From Halioglobus sp. (lineage in GTDB: Bacteria; Pseudomonadota; Gammaproteobacteria; Pseudomonadales; Halieaceae): a stretch of DNA of 64,000 nucleotides. Location of the stretch: the NCBI GenBank assembly GCA_020443425.1, contig JAGRIE010000004.1, forward strand, positions 1 to 64,000, read 5' to 3'. How positions within the stretch are numbered: the stretch's first letter is position 1; the number at the start of each line of letters is the position of its first letter. Below, in pieces: positions 63,081-64,000 of the stretch. The position numbers and the translations under genes are program-made. The notes beneath the pieces were generated by a model, which saw nothing but the letters and a program-made list of their open reading frames with translations, was not told the origin of the DNA and made no database searches.

Positions 63081-64000
63081 TGATGGACAAACCCTGGTTA
63101 CTTGGCATCGATCTCGGCGGTAGCGGCGCGCGTTGCACGCTGGTCAACCCGCTGTCGACACAGCAGTTCAGCACGTGCGGGGACTGGGAGTTCGAGGCCG
63201 CTCCAGACACCTTCGGCACCGGATATGATATCGACCTGTCGCTGGTGTGGAAGGTGGTGGGACGCACCTGTCGCGAGGTACTGCACGTTGCCGGCATCGA
63301 CCCCGCCGCCGTCGCCGCCACCGCCGTCTGCGCCATGCGTTTCAGCACCGTCATCCTCGACGCCCGTGGTGACGCCCTGCTGGCGGTTGACAACCGCGAT
63401 GCGCGCGCCGTCGGCGAGTACTTTGACATCGCGGAGCAGCTGGGGCCGCGCCTGCTGCAGGAGACGGGCTCATGGCCCCTGCCGCTGCACGCATCAGCGC
63501 GCTTGTCATGGCTGCGCAACCAGCAGCCACAGACTTTTGGCCACGCCGCTACTGTCTTCGGTGTGGGTGAGTGGCTCAACTACCGGCTCACCGGTGTACG
63601 CGCTATCGATCCCACGCAGGCCAGCGCCAGCGGCTTGTTCCACCTGCACCAGATGCAGTGGTGCCGCGATATCATCGACGAATTGCGCCTGCCACTGGGT
63701 ATCTTCCCGCCAGTGTTAGCCGCGGGCAGTGCGCTGGGGACGCTGTCACCTGACAGCGCCGCGCATCTGGGCCTGCATCCAGGCACGATGGTGGCACTGG
63801 GTGGTGCCGACACCCAGTGCAGCCTGCTGGGCAGCGGCGCCACAGCACCCGGAACTGTCGCGGTTGTCGCCGGCACCACGGCCCCGGTGCAGGCAGTGCT
63901 GGCGCAACCGGTGCTCGATGTCGCCGGCGCCGCGCTGGGCAGCCACCACATCACACCCGGTCACTGGGTACTTGAAAGCAATGGCGGCGGCATGGGCTAC
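63081..64000 (+). CDS. FGGY-family carbohydrate kinase, 5' part
   Basis: The frame runs from the ATG at 63081 to the window edge without a stop, giving at least 306 residues. It begins with the phosphate-1 motif LLGIDLGGSGARCTLV and contains the FGGY N-domain (AVCAMRFSTVILDARGDALL, VDNRDARAVGEYF) and the VALGGADTQCSLLGSGATAP region that precedes the ATPase half. Xylulokinase- or gluconokinase-like activity on a sugar is likely, with ATP. The C-terminal FGGY signature lies outside. The 139 bases before it hold no other gene. Confidence 0.88.

Overview
The window is high-GC, gene-dense bacterial DNA with no rRNA, tRNA, CRISPR array, insertion sequence or phage gene that I can recognise. Gene order and content point to a free-living, probably marine, gammaproteobacterium. 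The supporting features are rlmE/yhbY, greA-carB-carA, a Pil-Chp type chemosensory cluster, several TonB-dependent receptors and many acyl-CoA dehydrogenases. Placement near Halieaceae/Cellvibrionales is an inference from content, not a proven assignment.

Layout. 1-9.5 kb is housekeeping: rlmE (reverse) facing yhbY and a small unknown gene, ferrous iron uptake feoAB (reverse) behind a clear Fur box, a crotonase-family gene, and greA, carB and carA (reverse). carA has a TTG start and a strong terminator-like hairpin in its leader. 9.8-16.7 kb is a forward seven-gene operon, nearly all overlapping: SDR, TetR regulator, two acyl-CoA dehydrogenases, MFS transporter, lipid kinase, metallophosphoesterase. 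A perfect 16-bp palindrome sits on its promoter. 16.8-33.0 kb is reverse-strand acyl-CoA catabolism. One operon runs from a MaoC hydratase through an MFE-2-like SDR, thiolase, quinone reductase and iron alcohol dehydrogenase to a thioesterase. A second has three acyl-CoA dehydrogenases and an acyl-CoA ligase. Each operon is near a TonB-dependent receptor, and one receptor gene is broken by a single in-frame TAG. The two operons share an almost identical promoter/operator, with a -35 box, 17-bp spacer and -10 box overlapped by a 13-bp palindrome. Together they encode activation, alpha-beta dehydrogenation, hydration, oxidation and thiolysis of a CoA-linked substrate, perhaps a terpenoid, steroid side chain or unusual fatty acid.

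33.2-35 kb has a FieF-like metal exporter, a small unknown gene and an AT-rich island. 34.9-49.2 kb is a reverse-strand chemosensory locus of the Pil-Chp type: receiver, CheW, a transducer without a periplasmic sensor, CheR, ChpA split into two proteins, a CheW-like ChpC and a small unknown. Upstream of these lie a CheB/ChpB-like methylesterase, an unknown 206-aa protein, and a PAS/GGDEF-like/AAA+/Fis protein whose catalytic motifs are degenerate. No pilus structural genes are present.

49.3-52.5 kb is a three-gene overlapping cassette: RimK-like ATP-grasp ligase, inactive transglutaminase fused to a multi-pass membrane domain, and lipoprotein retropepsin-like protease. 52.9-64 kb is a mixed set: DsbA-family oxidoreductase, two alpha/beta hydrolases, a DUF3014-type protein, an FAD oxidoreductase, unknowns, an OprC-like TonB receptor with copper-ligand motifs, and the 5' part of an FGGY sugar kinase that runs off the window.
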